Of a DNA stretch of 64,000 bases, positions 43,514-51,560 are shown in pieces. A program made the translations under genes and the position numbers. The stretch's first letter is position 1. Each line of letters begins with the position of its first letter. Source of the DNA: Pyrinomonadaceae bacterium (GTDB taxonomy: Bacteria > Acidobacteriota > Blastocatellia > Pyrinomonadales > Pyrinomonadaceae); the NCBI GenBank assembly GCA_019694395.1, contig JAIBCC010000013.1:100291-164290 (forward strand), in the 5' to 3' direction. A model generated the notes under the pieces. It had not been told where the DNA came from, ran no database searches, and saw only the letters and a list, made by a program, of their open reading frames with translations.

Positions 43514-45435
43514 TGCAAAAAGGTTGGTTGAGAATAATTGCACTTTTTATTGTTTGTTTAGGGATTATATATTTCCTAAACATCCAGGTTGTGCATTGCC
43601 AGAATTCAAAATCATTACTGCTCCAATCCAAGCACGATTTTACAATTACCACCTCCAGCACTATTCATTCAACCACTGAAACTGCTTCTTGCGTGTTTTG
43701 TCATACTCCCCACAATGCAAAACCAAATGTGCCCTTGTGGAATCATACTGCCTCGAATGATGCAACCAATTCCGGCTATACCAGCACAACCATGAAAGCC
43801 ACCGTAACCGCTGCTACAGCAAACGATTCTTCAAAATTATGTCTGGCTTGCCACGATGGAACTGTTGCCCTTGGTGATACGGTAAACAATGGTGTTATTC
43901 CGTTTACTCAAGGCAATAATTATTCGCTACCACCGAATTCTGCCTCGAACCTACATAAAGGCACTGGATTTGGGGATGACCATCCGTTTGCCTTTGTCCC
44001 CGTAACCGGAACAGAAATACAAAATCCATTGCCGGGTGATGCCGTAAAATTGGATCATTCGGGGAAGATTCAATGTGTTTCTTGTCATAATCCCCATGTC
44101 GAATCAATTGATGCAACTACTAAAAAGTTTTTGGTCAAATCAAATTTACGTTCTGCAATGTGTTTGACTTGTCATACTAAAACAGGTTGGCAAACTTCAT
44201 CACATTACCAACCAACCAGTTCAAACAATGACAGCCGCTATACGACTGCACAGGGTGCTCATACCGGTTATACTGGAGTTTCAAATAATGGTTGTGAAAG
44301 CTGTCATCAAACACATTCACCAACAATCGGGCAACGCTTGCTCAAATTTAATGAGGAAAATACTTGTTATAAATGCCATAACGGTGCAGTAGCAGAAACA
44401 ACCAAAAATATTCAGGCTGAGTTTCAAAATAAAACCTATCGTCATCCTGTTTCAACTACTCCATCAGTTCATGACGCTTCGGAAAGTCCAACTTCTGTTT
44501 CTTTTCGTTTACCGGAAACCAGTGCCGGAACGCCGCGCCATGCTGAATGTGCCGACTGTCATAATTCCCATACCGCAAATTCGCAAACTGCTTCTCCTCC
44601 GGCGGCAAATGGTTATTTGAACGGAGTTTCAGGAATTACTTCGACCGGTTCAGCAATCGCAAGTTCACAGTATGAATACCAATTGTGTTTTAAATGTCAC
44701 GCCGATAGTGCCAACAAACCACAATCCAACGATACCGGAAATATTGGAATAGGTTATGGCAGAAATCCAAAACGACAAGTTAATCAGGGAAATCCTGACC
44801 GTTTTAACACACGGCTTGAATTTTCATCAACCGTTGCCTGGCATCCTGTCACAAAATCTCGCGGATTGACCACCGGAACCAACGGATTTGTTCCTAGTTT
44901 AAGGACTTCAATTATTGGAAGCAATGGACAGCCAATTCCCGGAAGAACTCTTTCCTCAACAAGTTTGATTTATTGTTCAGACTGTCACAACAACAGTTCG
45001 GGTAGAAATTTGGGAACCGGAACGGATCCGGTGGGTGCACATGGCTCAAATAACGCTCATATTTTGGAACGGGCGTATTCTTATAATACTCCACCTACTA
45101 ATCCTGGAGGATCAATTGGTCGGGTAACTTATTCTGTTAGTGCTTATGCCCTTTGCAATAAATGTCACGACGTAAATAATAGTATTGTTCAGGATAGAAG
45201 CTTTAGTGAACACCGAAAACATGTGGTCGAACAAGGGGTTTCATGTGCTGTTTGCCACAGTTCACACGGTATTAATGGTGGAAACGGTGTTAACAATAAG
45301 TTTTTGGTAAACTTTGATTTGAGTATAGTTGCACCAACAAATTCAGGAGTTTTAAAGTATGAATCTACAGCTTTTAGAAATGGTCGTTGTTATCTAGTTT
45401 GTCACGGAGAAACTCACAATCCATTTGATTACTAG
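43513..45435 (+). CDS. Dodecahaem exported cytochrome with atypical last haem site
   Basis: This 640-residue protein has a hydrophobic N-terminus (IIALFIVCLGIIYFLNIQVV) and eleven CxxCH sites plus a final CYLVCH, a CX3CH motif (45388-45405). The first 200 or so residues follow the same plan as the tetrahaem protein at 38104: KHDF, CVFCHTPH, LW, CLACHDGTV, DHPFAF, CVSCHNPH, CLTCH. The rest carries eight further sites (CESCH, CYKCH, CADCH, CFKCH, CSDCH, CNKCH, CAVCH and CYLVCH) spaced by Ser/Thr/Asn/Gly-rich linkers, typical of surface proteins. It is likely the terminal outer-surface cytochrome, or a cap for a filament (inference). No lipobox was seen. It ends the cytochrome block; no terminator is obvious afterwards. 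Confidence 0.86.
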   Translation: MQKGWLRIIALFIVCLGIIYFLNIQVVHCQNSKSLLLQSKHDFTITTSSTIHSTTETASCVFCHTPHNAKPNVPLWNHTASNDATNSGYTSTTMKATVTAATANDSSKLCLACHDGTVALGDTVNNGVIPFTQGNNYSLPPNSASNLHKGTGFGDDHPFAFVPVTGTEIQNPLPGDAVKLDHSGKIQCVSCHNPHVESIDATTKKFLVKSNLRSAMCLTCHTKTGWQTSSHYQPTSSNNDSRYTTAQGAHTGYTGVSNNGCESCHQTHSPTIGQRLLKFNEENTCYKCHNGAVAETTKNIQAEFQNKTYRHPVSTTPSVHDASESPTSVSFRLPETSAGTPRHAECADCHNSHTANSQTASPPAANGYLNGVSGITSTGSAIASSQYEYQLCFKCHADSANKPQSNDTGNIGIGYGRNPKRQVNQGNPDRFNTRLEFSSTVAWHPVTKSRGLTTGTNGFVPSLRTSIIGSNGQPIPGRTLSSTSLIYCSDCHNNSSGRNLGTGTDPVGAHGSNNAHILERAYSYNTPPTNPGGSIGRVTYSVSAYALCNKCHDVNNSIVQDRSFSEHRKHVVEQGVSCAVCHSSHGINGGNGVNNKFLVNFDLSIVAPTNSGVLKYESTAFRNGRCYLVCHGETHNPFDY

Positions 45436-45599
45436 TGATTGAAATTAGAAATTAAAAATTAAGATTTTAAAAAACCAACAAAGAAATATTCAATTCAATT
45501 TAGGATTGATTATTTTCAACTCTTTCCATAAATTTTTGATAGTGCTATTCTATTTTTCAAATTTCCAATAATTTTCAATTTGGCTGTTAATAATAAAAG

Positions 45600-46820
45600 G
45601 TGAAAGAAAAACAGAATTATAAAATGGTTGATGTCAATGATATACGCGACATCAATCAAACAATTTTTCTCCATTTAATTCGGGAACGTCAACCTATTTC
45701 ACGGGCTGATATTGCCAAATATACGGGTTTACGGGCGGGAACAGTTTCGGCAATAGTGAATCGCTTAATCAAAAATAATTTCGTTTATGAAGGAACAGAG
45801 GGACCTTCCAGTGGAGGCAGACCTCCAAAACATCTTTTTATCAATGCCGAAAGTATTTATGTTTTAGCCATAGATATTGGAGTTTCCGATACTGTTTTTG
45901 CGGTCAGTGATTTTAATGGAAGAATTCTGCAGCAGAAATTACTTCTTACCGAAGGCGCCCCTCAAAATTTTCTTAAAAAACTTGCCAAAGAAATTGAAAA
46001 CCTAATAAGCACTCAATATTCACGGGCAAAATTCGGCGCAATCGGGGTCAGCGTTCCGGGTTTGATTGACCGTGAAACGGGAACAGTCGAAACTTCGCCA
46101 AATCTGGAATGGCAAAATGTTCCTTTACGAAAAATTTTGATGGAACATTTAAATCTGCCGATTTTTGTTGAAAATGATGCAAATGCCGCCGCATTTTCCG
46201 AGCTTTGGTATGGACCATTGAACGAGGCGAATATCCGCACTTTACTTTTTATTTTGGTGGTTGAGGGATTAGGGACAGGATTGATTATAAATGGTGAACT
46301 GCACGTTGGGTCGCGGCTTGGATTAGGCGGTTTCGGTCATATGAGTATTGACCTAAATGGTGAATTATGTTCGTGCGGACGGCGCGGGTGTTGGGAAACT
46401 TTTGCTTCGGAACGCGCAACGGTTGAGAGATTCCACCGCGTAACCGCCAAACAAGGCTTACCTTTTGCCAGTCTCAGCGAAATTATTTCCTTAGCCAATA
46501 AAAATGATGAAATGGCTTTGCAGTCGTTAAAAATTACCGCCGAATATTTGGGGGAAGGAATTAGCAATTTGGCACACGGACTTTATCCCGAAACCGTTGT
46601 CATTGGAGGAAATATCACGGCGGCTTGGTCAATTATTGAACCAATCATAAAAAAAAGACTGAAAAGCCGTTATATAGTTTCACCCAATCAAATTACGATT
46701 CGTCCAGCCAGCGTTCAACGTCCAAGTCTTTTTGGAGCAATCCCGATCGCTTTGCAAAACTGTTTTAATTCATCGCTCAAAATTTCAAAAAATTCATATA
46801 AAATATCTGTTTTAACCTAA
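45600..46820 (+). CDS. ROK-family transcriptional regulator with intact zinc motif
   Basis: This protein of about 406 residues is a ROK repressor: winged helix (SRADIAKYTGLRAGTVSAIV, residues 34-53, then SGGRPP), kinase-like domain with ENDANAAA near 191, GGFGHM near 243 and a complete zinc site CSCGRRGCWE (257-266). The start is uncertain. GTG at 45600 is used here, and ATG at 45624 (398 residues) is equally possible since neither has a clear ribosome site. It is a paralog of the ROK gene at 33605 and stands at the other end of the cytochrome block. It is followed by a promoter and the second sugar operon, which it probably controls (inference). Confidence 0.85.
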   Translation: MKEKQNYKMVDVNDIRDINQTIFLHLIRERQPISRADIAKYTGLRAGTVSAIVNRLIKNNFVYEGTEGPSSGGRPPKHLFINAESIYVLAIDIGVSDTVFAVSDFNGRILQQKLLLTEGAPQNFLKKLAKEIENLISTQYSRAKFGAIGVSVPGLIDRETGTVETSPNLEWQNVPLRKILMEHLNLPIFVENDANAAAFSELWYGPLNEANIRTLLFILVVEGLGTGLIINGELHVGSRLGLGGFGHMSIDLNGELCSCGRRGCWETFASERATVERFHRVTAKQGLPFASLSEIISLANKNDEMALQSLKITAEYLGEGISNLAHGLYPETVVIGGNITAAWSIIEPIIKKRLKSRYIVSPNQITIRPASVQRPSLFGAIPIALQNCFNSSLKISKNSYKISVLT

Positions 46821-46854
46821 AAGTAAACATTTTATTAATCATTAAAAATTTTAG

Positions 46855-46897
46855 TTGACTCGATTAAAAAAATTATGTTATAAAACTTTATCATAAC
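46855..46897 (+). promoter_or_regulatory. Promoter with overlapping inverted repeat before the esterase-symporter operon
   Basis: TTGACT (46855-46860) and TATAAA (46879-46884) are separated by 18 bases. GTTAT (46877-46881) and ATAAC (46893-46897) form an imperfectly spaced inverted repeat overlapping the -10 box, a suitable place for the adjacent ROK repressor to bind. It would drive the genes from 46940 onward. Confidence 0.4.
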
Positions 46898-46939
46898 CGT
46901 TGAGAAAGTTTTTCCGACTCTCTTGGTCATCAAAATAGA

Positions 46940-47731
46940 GTGCAACAAATTATCAGTGCGAAGCTGAAAAGCAAATTACTAAAAAGGGAAGTTCCATTTC
47001 GGGTAATTTTGCCTGAAAATTATTCTGAAACTAAAAAAGGTTATCCTGTTTTGTTTTTGCTGCACGGTTTGTTCGGGAGTTGCGAAAATTGGCTGGAATT
47101 AACCAAAATCAAGGACTATTTGACAAATAAAGAATTCGTGGCTGTATTGGTCGAAGGCGAGAACGGATGGTATTCGGACAGCGCAATTATTGAAAATAAT
47201 CGGTTTGAAAGCTACATACTGGAAGAACTGATTCCATTGATTGAATCGGAATTTCAAATCTTAGCTCAAAAAGAAAAGCGTGCGATTGCCGGACTATCAA
47301 TGGGCGGCTACGGAGCTTTGAAGTTCGGTTTGAAAAGACCTGATCTATTTTGTTTTGCAGGTTCGATGAGCGGAGCATTTGACGCTCCGAATCGAAATTC
47401 AATCAAGGACGGATTTGGCGCAGAGGAACTAAACCCAAGCATTTTGCAAGTATTTGGCGAGGGCGAAAATATTTGCAGAAACCAAAACGATGTTTTCCAA
47501 TTAATCAAAAATTATCCGGTTGAAGAATTTTCCCGGTTACCTTATTTTTATTTGGATTGTGGCGTTGAAGACGGATTTTTGGAAATAAACAGAAATTTTG
47601 CCGATTTGTTGGAAGAAAAAGAAATACCGTTTGAATTTCACGAAATTAAAGGTGGACACGATTGGAATTATTGGGATAAACAACTCCCGGTAATTCTAAA
47701 TATTGCAGCTAAGATATTTAACCAAATCTAA
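46940..47731 (+). CDS. CE1/esterase-D-like esterase
   Basis: The 263-residue protein is an alpha/beta hydrolase of the esterase-D / S-formylglutathione hydrolase / CE1 type. It shows VLFLLHGLFGSCENW near 37-51, the nucleophile elbow GLSMGG with Ser about 120, an acid near GVEDGF (208-213) and the His in KGGHDWNYW (about 240). It uses a GTG start; the frame is closed by TGA at 46901, and GTG is the first start after it. No signal peptide is visible, so it is probably cytoplasmic, where it could deacylate imported sugar esters such as acetyl- or feruloyl-oligosaccharides. It is first in the operon after the ROK regulator, followed by the symporter. Confidence 0.82.
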   Translation: MQQIISAKLKSKLLKREVPFRVILPENYSETKKGYPVLFLLHGLFGSCENWLELTKIKDYLTNKEFVAVLVEGENGWYSDSAIIENNRFESYILEELIPLIESEFQILAQKEKRAIAGLSMGGYGALKFGLKRPDLFCFAGSMSGAFDAPNRNSIKDGFGAEELNPSILQVFGEGENICRNQNDVFQLIKNYPVEEFSRLPYFYLDCGVEDGFLEINRNFADLLEEKEIPFEFHEIKGGHDWNYWDKQLPVILNIAAKIFNQI

Positions 47732-47785
47732 AAATTTTGAACACTTTGTCAACGGTAAAGATAAAGTCCAAAATATTGAAAAATT

Positions 47786-49627
47786 ATGAATTTATCCACA
47801 ATTGACCAAATTATTGTTGTCGTTTATCTGGCAGCAATTATGAGCATCGGTTTTGCCATGAAGCGAAAAGCGGCAAAAGGAATGTCATCGTATTTTTTGG
47901 GTGGTCGGCAACTGCCCTGGTGGGCGTTGGCGATGTCCGGCTCAAGCTCGTATTTTGACATCACCGGAACAATGTGGATTGTTTCGACTTTTATCGCGCT
48001 GGGCTTAAAAGGAATGTGGGTGCATTGGCTCTGGGGCTTCCCGATTACCGCATTTTATCTCGCGTATATGGGCAAATGGATTCGGCGTTCGGACGCGATG
48101 ACCGGCGCGGAATGGATGAAAACCCGTTTCGGCAGCGGAAAAGCCGGAGATATTGCGCGGCTTTCTTACACATTATTTGCGATTTTGACAATTTCGGCTT
48201 TGCTTGGTTATTCCGCAATCGGAATGGGTAAATTCGGCTCAATTTTCTTGCCCTTTTCGCCAAATGTTTGTGCTTTGCTGATTCTGGGAGTGACCGGATT
48301 ATATGTGATTTTGGGCGGTTTTCACGGGATTGTGCGGGTGGAAATTATCCAAACAATCGTTTTAAGCGCAGGTGCAATTCTTTTTGCGATTGTCGGTTAT
48401 TTACATTTTGACGCGGAAAAATTTGCCGCCAAAATTCCAAACGGCTGGATGGATATAATGCCTTCGATTCGCCCCGAATCTTTTCAAGGTTTAGTTTCGG
48501 GCGGAACTGATTATTCATTTTTCGGAGCGTTAGTGGCGGTTTGGGTGGCAAAAGGTTTGTTGCTGTGTCTCAGCGGTCCTGAGCAACTCTATGATTTTCA
48601 AAGGTTTTTAGCCGCCAAAGACGAGCGGGATGCTTCAAAACTCGGTGCATTGTGGGGCGTGATTCATACGGTTCGCTGGTGTTTTTCGATGGCGATTGCG
48701 GTGATGGCAATTATGGGAATCGGCAACGTTTTGTTGGATGAAAAGTTAAAAACCGATCCCGAAACTGCCCTTCCTTTAATCATCGGTTCGATGTTACCTG
48801 TTGGATTAGTTGGGTTTATGCTCGCCGCTTTGCTTTCGGGATTTTTGGCAACTTTTAGTTCGACGGTCAATGGCGGCGCGGCGTATTTGGTGAAAGACGT
48901 TTATCAGCGTTACTTGAACCCTGACGCTGATGCGAAAACGTTGATTCGGGTCAGCTACATTTCCTCGGCTTTGTTAATCATCATCGGCTTAATCATTTCG
49001 TATTTTGGAACTTCGATAAATACAGCCTTTTTATGGATTTTTGGAACGCTTGCTGCCGGAATTTTGCCGCCGAATGTGTTGCGCTGGTATTGGTGGCGTT
49101 TGAACGGGCAAGGTTATGCAGCGGGGGTTTTTGGCGGAATGGCGTTGTCGCTTGGGGAAGTTTTTCTGGAACAATTCGGAGTTATTCCACCCCAACCGCT
49201 TTATGTCGGATTCCCGGTAATTGCAATTGCTTCAACAATTATCACCATCGTTGCATCTTTCTTGACTTCGCCAACTGACATTGAAACTTTGAAAAATTTC
49301 TACCGCAAAGTTCAGCCTGCCGGATTATGGCAACCGGCGAAAGAAGCCCTTTTGTCGGAAACGCCGGATTTCAAAAAACAAAGCCCGTTTTCATTGGAAT
49401 TACTCAACACAATTATTGCAATGATTGGAATTATCGCGCTGTATGTTTCGATGCTTTATTTAGTTTTACATCGTTTGACGGTTGGATTTTCCTTGCTGGC
49501 TACGGTTCTGGTTTGCGTAGTTATTCTTTATTTCACCTGGTATAAAAATTTGCCCCCGCCTGCCCCGCAACCTTTGGAAGATGTAGAAAATTTCGAGGAA
49601 GAAGTTAGCGAAATAGTTGAGGCTTAA
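47786..49627 (+). CDS. Sodium:solute symporter family transporter
   Basis: This 613-residue inner-membrane protein belongs to the sodium:solute symporter family (SSS, LeuT fold). It opens with TIDQIIVVVYLAAIMSIGFA and SYFLGGRQLPWWALAMSG, the standard first two helices, and has about 13-14 hydrophobic segments. Conserved features include GFHGIVRVEIIQT near 174 and FLATFSSTVNGGAAY near 353. The C-terminal 30 residues are acidic and Pro-rich. It likely imports a monosaccharide or sugar acid with sodium. Its position after the esterase and before the SDR, with which it is nearly continuous (17-base gap), supports a sugar role. The substrate is not known. Confidence 0.87.
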   Translation: MNLSTIDQIIVVVYLAAIMSIGFAMKRKAAKGMSSYFLGGRQLPWWALAMSGSSSYFDITGTMWIVSTFIALGLKGMWVHWLWGFPITAFYLAYMGKWIRRSDAMTGAEWMKTRFGSGKAGDIARLSYTLFAILTISALLGYSAIGMGKFGSIFLPFSPNVCALLILGVTGLYVILGGFHGIVRVEIIQTIVLSAGAILFAIVGYLHFDAEKFAAKIPNGWMDIMPSIRPESFQGLVSGGTDYSFFGALVAVWVAKGLLLCLSGPEQLYDFQRFLAAKDERDASKLGALWGVIHTVRWCFSMAIAVMAIMGIGNVLLDEKLKTDPETALPLIIGSMLPVGLVGFMLAALLSGFLATFSSTVNGGAAYLVKDVYQRYLNPDADAKTLIRVSYISSALLIIIGLIISYFGTSINTAFLWIFGTLAAGILPPNVLRWYWWRLNGQGYAAGVFGGMALSLGEVFLEQFGVIPPQPLYVGFPVIAIASTIITIVASFLTSPTDIETLKNFYRKVQPAGLWQPAKEALLSETPDFKKQSPFSLELLNTIIAMIGIIALYVSMLYLVLHRLTVGFSLLATVLVCVVILYFTWYKNLPPPAPQPLEDVENFEEEVSEIVEA

Positions 49628-49643
49628 CGATTTAGGAGATTTT

Positions 49644-50429
49644 ATGAAATTTGATGGAAAAACAGTCGTAGTCACGGGCGGGGCGTTGGGAATCGGAAGA
49701 GCAACTTGCGAAATTCTGGCAGAACGCGGTGCGAATGTTGTCATTTTGGACTGGGACGAAACAGCCGGAGAAGAACTCTGGGGAAAATTAAAAAATGAGG
49801 GTGTCAGCACAATTTTTGAAAAGGTTAATGTTGCTGATTTTGAAGCAGTTAAAGGTGCGGTTGAAAGAGCGCATAAAACTTTCGGCAGTATCAATTCCTT
49901 AGTTGTCAGTGCCGGAATTCAGCGTTATGGAACGGCAACCTCAACCACTGAAGAAGGATGGAACGAAGTTTTGGACGTAAATTTGAAAGGTGCTTGGAAT
50001 TTAGCCAAAGCCGGAATCCCTTTTTTGCAAGAACAAGGCGGCGGTTCAATTGTCAATGTGTCAAGCGTTCAAGCCTTAGCCACTCAACAAAATGTTTTGG
50101 CTTACACTGTCAGCAAACACGGGATGGTCGGCTTAACCCGTTCAATTGCAATGGATTATGCGCGGCAAAATATTCGTGCCAACTGTGTCTGTCCGGGAAC
50201 GGTTGATACGCCGATGCTGAGATGGGCGGCTTCTTTAGACCCAAATCCGCAATCCGTTTACGACGCTTGCAACGCAATGCACCCACTCGGACGTATCGCC
50301 CAACCACGCGAAATTGGCGAGGTGGTCGCCTTTCTCGCACACGAAAGTTCATCTTTTGTGACCGGCTCGGTCTGGACTGCCGATGGCGGACTTTTAACTC
50401 AAATCGGCGGAGTTCCGCAGACAGATTAG
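49644..50429 (+). CDS. Short-chain dehydrogenase/reductase
   Basis: The 261-residue classical SDR enzyme starts at 49644 behind TAGGAG; an upstream frame extension at 49617 would overlap the symporter gene. It has TGGALGIG for the dinucleotide (residues 11-18), Ser about 141 in NVSSVQA, and the catalytic pair Tyr about 154 and Lys about 158 in AYTVSKHG. The C-terminal FVTGSVWTADGG is the usual family ending. Asp about 36 in VILDWDE suggests NAD preference. It oxidises or reduces a sugar or sugar-acid hydroxyl, consistent with the enolase-superfamily dehydratase in the same operon. The substrate is not determined. Confidence 0.87.
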   Translation: MKFDGKTVVVTGGALGIGRATCEILAERGANVVILDWDETAGEELWGKLKNEGVSTIFEKVNVADFEAVKGAVERAHKTFGSINSLVVSAGIQRYGTATSTTEEGWNEVLDVNLKGAWNLAKAGIPFLQEQGGGSIVNVSSVQALATQQNVLAYTVSKHGMVGLTRSIAMDYARQNIRANCVCPGTVDTPMLRWAASLDPNPQSVYDACNAMHPLGRIAQPREIGEVVAFLAHESSSFVTGSVWTADGGLLTQIGGVPQTD

Positions 50430-50503
50430 GTAAAAAGTAAAGCGTAAAGCTAAGAAATTAAGAATCAAAGATCAAAGGTCAAAGACCAATTTTAGGAGTA
50501 ATT

Positions 50504-51541
50504 ATGAGTCAAACATCAACAGCAGAACATCCGCCTGTAACGGCATATAATCCGCCGCCGCAACTGGATGCTGCAATTGCCGCTGTTCCTTTAGTGGAAG
50601 CTGCAAAAAAGCCCAAAAAGGTGGGGTATTTAACCAATTACAGTTTTCATATCTGGTATCAAATCGTTATAGAACTTTTGCATCGCCGTGCCAAACAATA
50701 CGGCGTTGAAATTGAAATAATGGATGCCGGATTGAGCGTCGAAAATCAAATCAATCAAGCCCGCGAGATGGTTAAAAAGGTAGATGCCATAATTTTAACT
50801 CCAGCCAATACAACAGGTTTGGAAGAAATTTTGGGAATTGCTGCTGCTGAAAATGTTCCGGTCGTGATTGAAGCCAATCCGGTTGAAGGAATGGCAACAA
50901 TGGTGGCAATTTGCGATTACGATGCAGGTTATGAAATGGGCGTTTGGGTTGGCAATAATATCAAAAATTCTGTTGGTTCGCCGCTTAGAATTTTAGATGT
51001 CGGTTTACCGTGGCTTCGCCCGTGTTTACTTCGTAGCGAAGGTTTTGTTGACGGTGTGCGAAGCGTTCAGCCGGATGCTATTGTAACGGCTTCAATAAAT
51101 GGTGAAGCGACTCCTTCGATTGCCCGCAAAATTGCCCACGAAACTTTGCAAAAAACAGGCGATATTGATGTGATTTTTGCGATGGATGACGAAACGGCGC
51201 AAGGAGCTTTTCAAGGCTATCTGGATGCCGGATTTGACCCAAACACAGTAACTATTGCCGGATTCGGATTGTCAGGAGATCACGAAAAAGAATGGATGCT
51301 GAGAGGCGGCGCATTAAAAGTTAGTGCCGCTATGTTTCCTGAATATGTAGGTTTACGTTGTATGGACGGCGTTATCAAACTTTATGACGGACAGCATGTT
51401 TCGGTTCGGGATGTCACTCCGACAATTCCGATGACGGCAGAGATTTTAGAAAAATATTACCCCCTAAAAGATGGGGCTTTTACCCCGGATTTTAACGCGA
51501 TTGCCGCCATTCCCAAGAAAGGCGATTGCACCAAAGTTTAA
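50504..51541 (+). CDS. Sugar-type periplasmic-binding-protein-fold protein without signal peptide
   Basis: The 345-residue protein has the periplasmic binding protein-like fold of ribose/rhamnose-type ABC solute receptors. It shows KVGYLTNYSFHIWYQIVIEL near 39, VDAIILTPANTTGLEEIL near 93, then VIFAMDDETAQGAFQGYLDAG near 220 and VTIAGFGLSGD near 249. The N-terminus (MSQTSTAEHPPVTAYNPPPQ) has no hydrophobic core, so no Sec, Tat or lipoprotein signal is visible, and no helix-turn-helix is present. No ABC permease or ATPase gene is in the window. It may be a cytoplasmic sugar sensor, or the start may be misplaced, although AGGAG precedes this ATG. It lies between the SDR and the TonB receptor. 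Confidence 0.8.
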   Translation: MSQTSTAEHPPVTAYNPPPQLDAAIAAVPLVEAAKKPKKVGYLTNYSFHIWYQIVIELLHRRAKQYGVEIEIMDAGLSVENQINQAREMVKKVDAIILTPANTTGLEEILGIAAAENVPVVIEANPVEGMATMVAICDYDAGYEMGVWVGNNIKNSVGSPLRILDVGLPWLRPCLLRSEGFVDGVRSVQPDAIVTASINGEATPSIARKIAHETLQKTGDIDVIFAMDDETAQGAFQGYLDAGFDPNTVTIAGFGLSGDHEKEWMLRGGALKVSAAMFPEYVGLRCMDGVIKLYDGQHVSVRDVTPTIPMTAEILEKYYPLKDGAFTPDFNAIAAIPKKGDCTKV

Positions 51542-51560
51542 CCAAAGTGGAGGCTTAAAA

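Noticed and set aside
45436..45599. A terminator for the cytochrome block
   Set aside because: The gap is AT-rich, but no stem followed by a T-run could be found, so no terminator is claimed.
50430..50503. Tandem AAAG-type words before the binding-protein gene as a regulatory array
   Set aside because: The words are short and degenerate (TCAAAGATCAAAGGTCAAAG) and look like low-complexity AT-rich spacer; no regular spacing was established.
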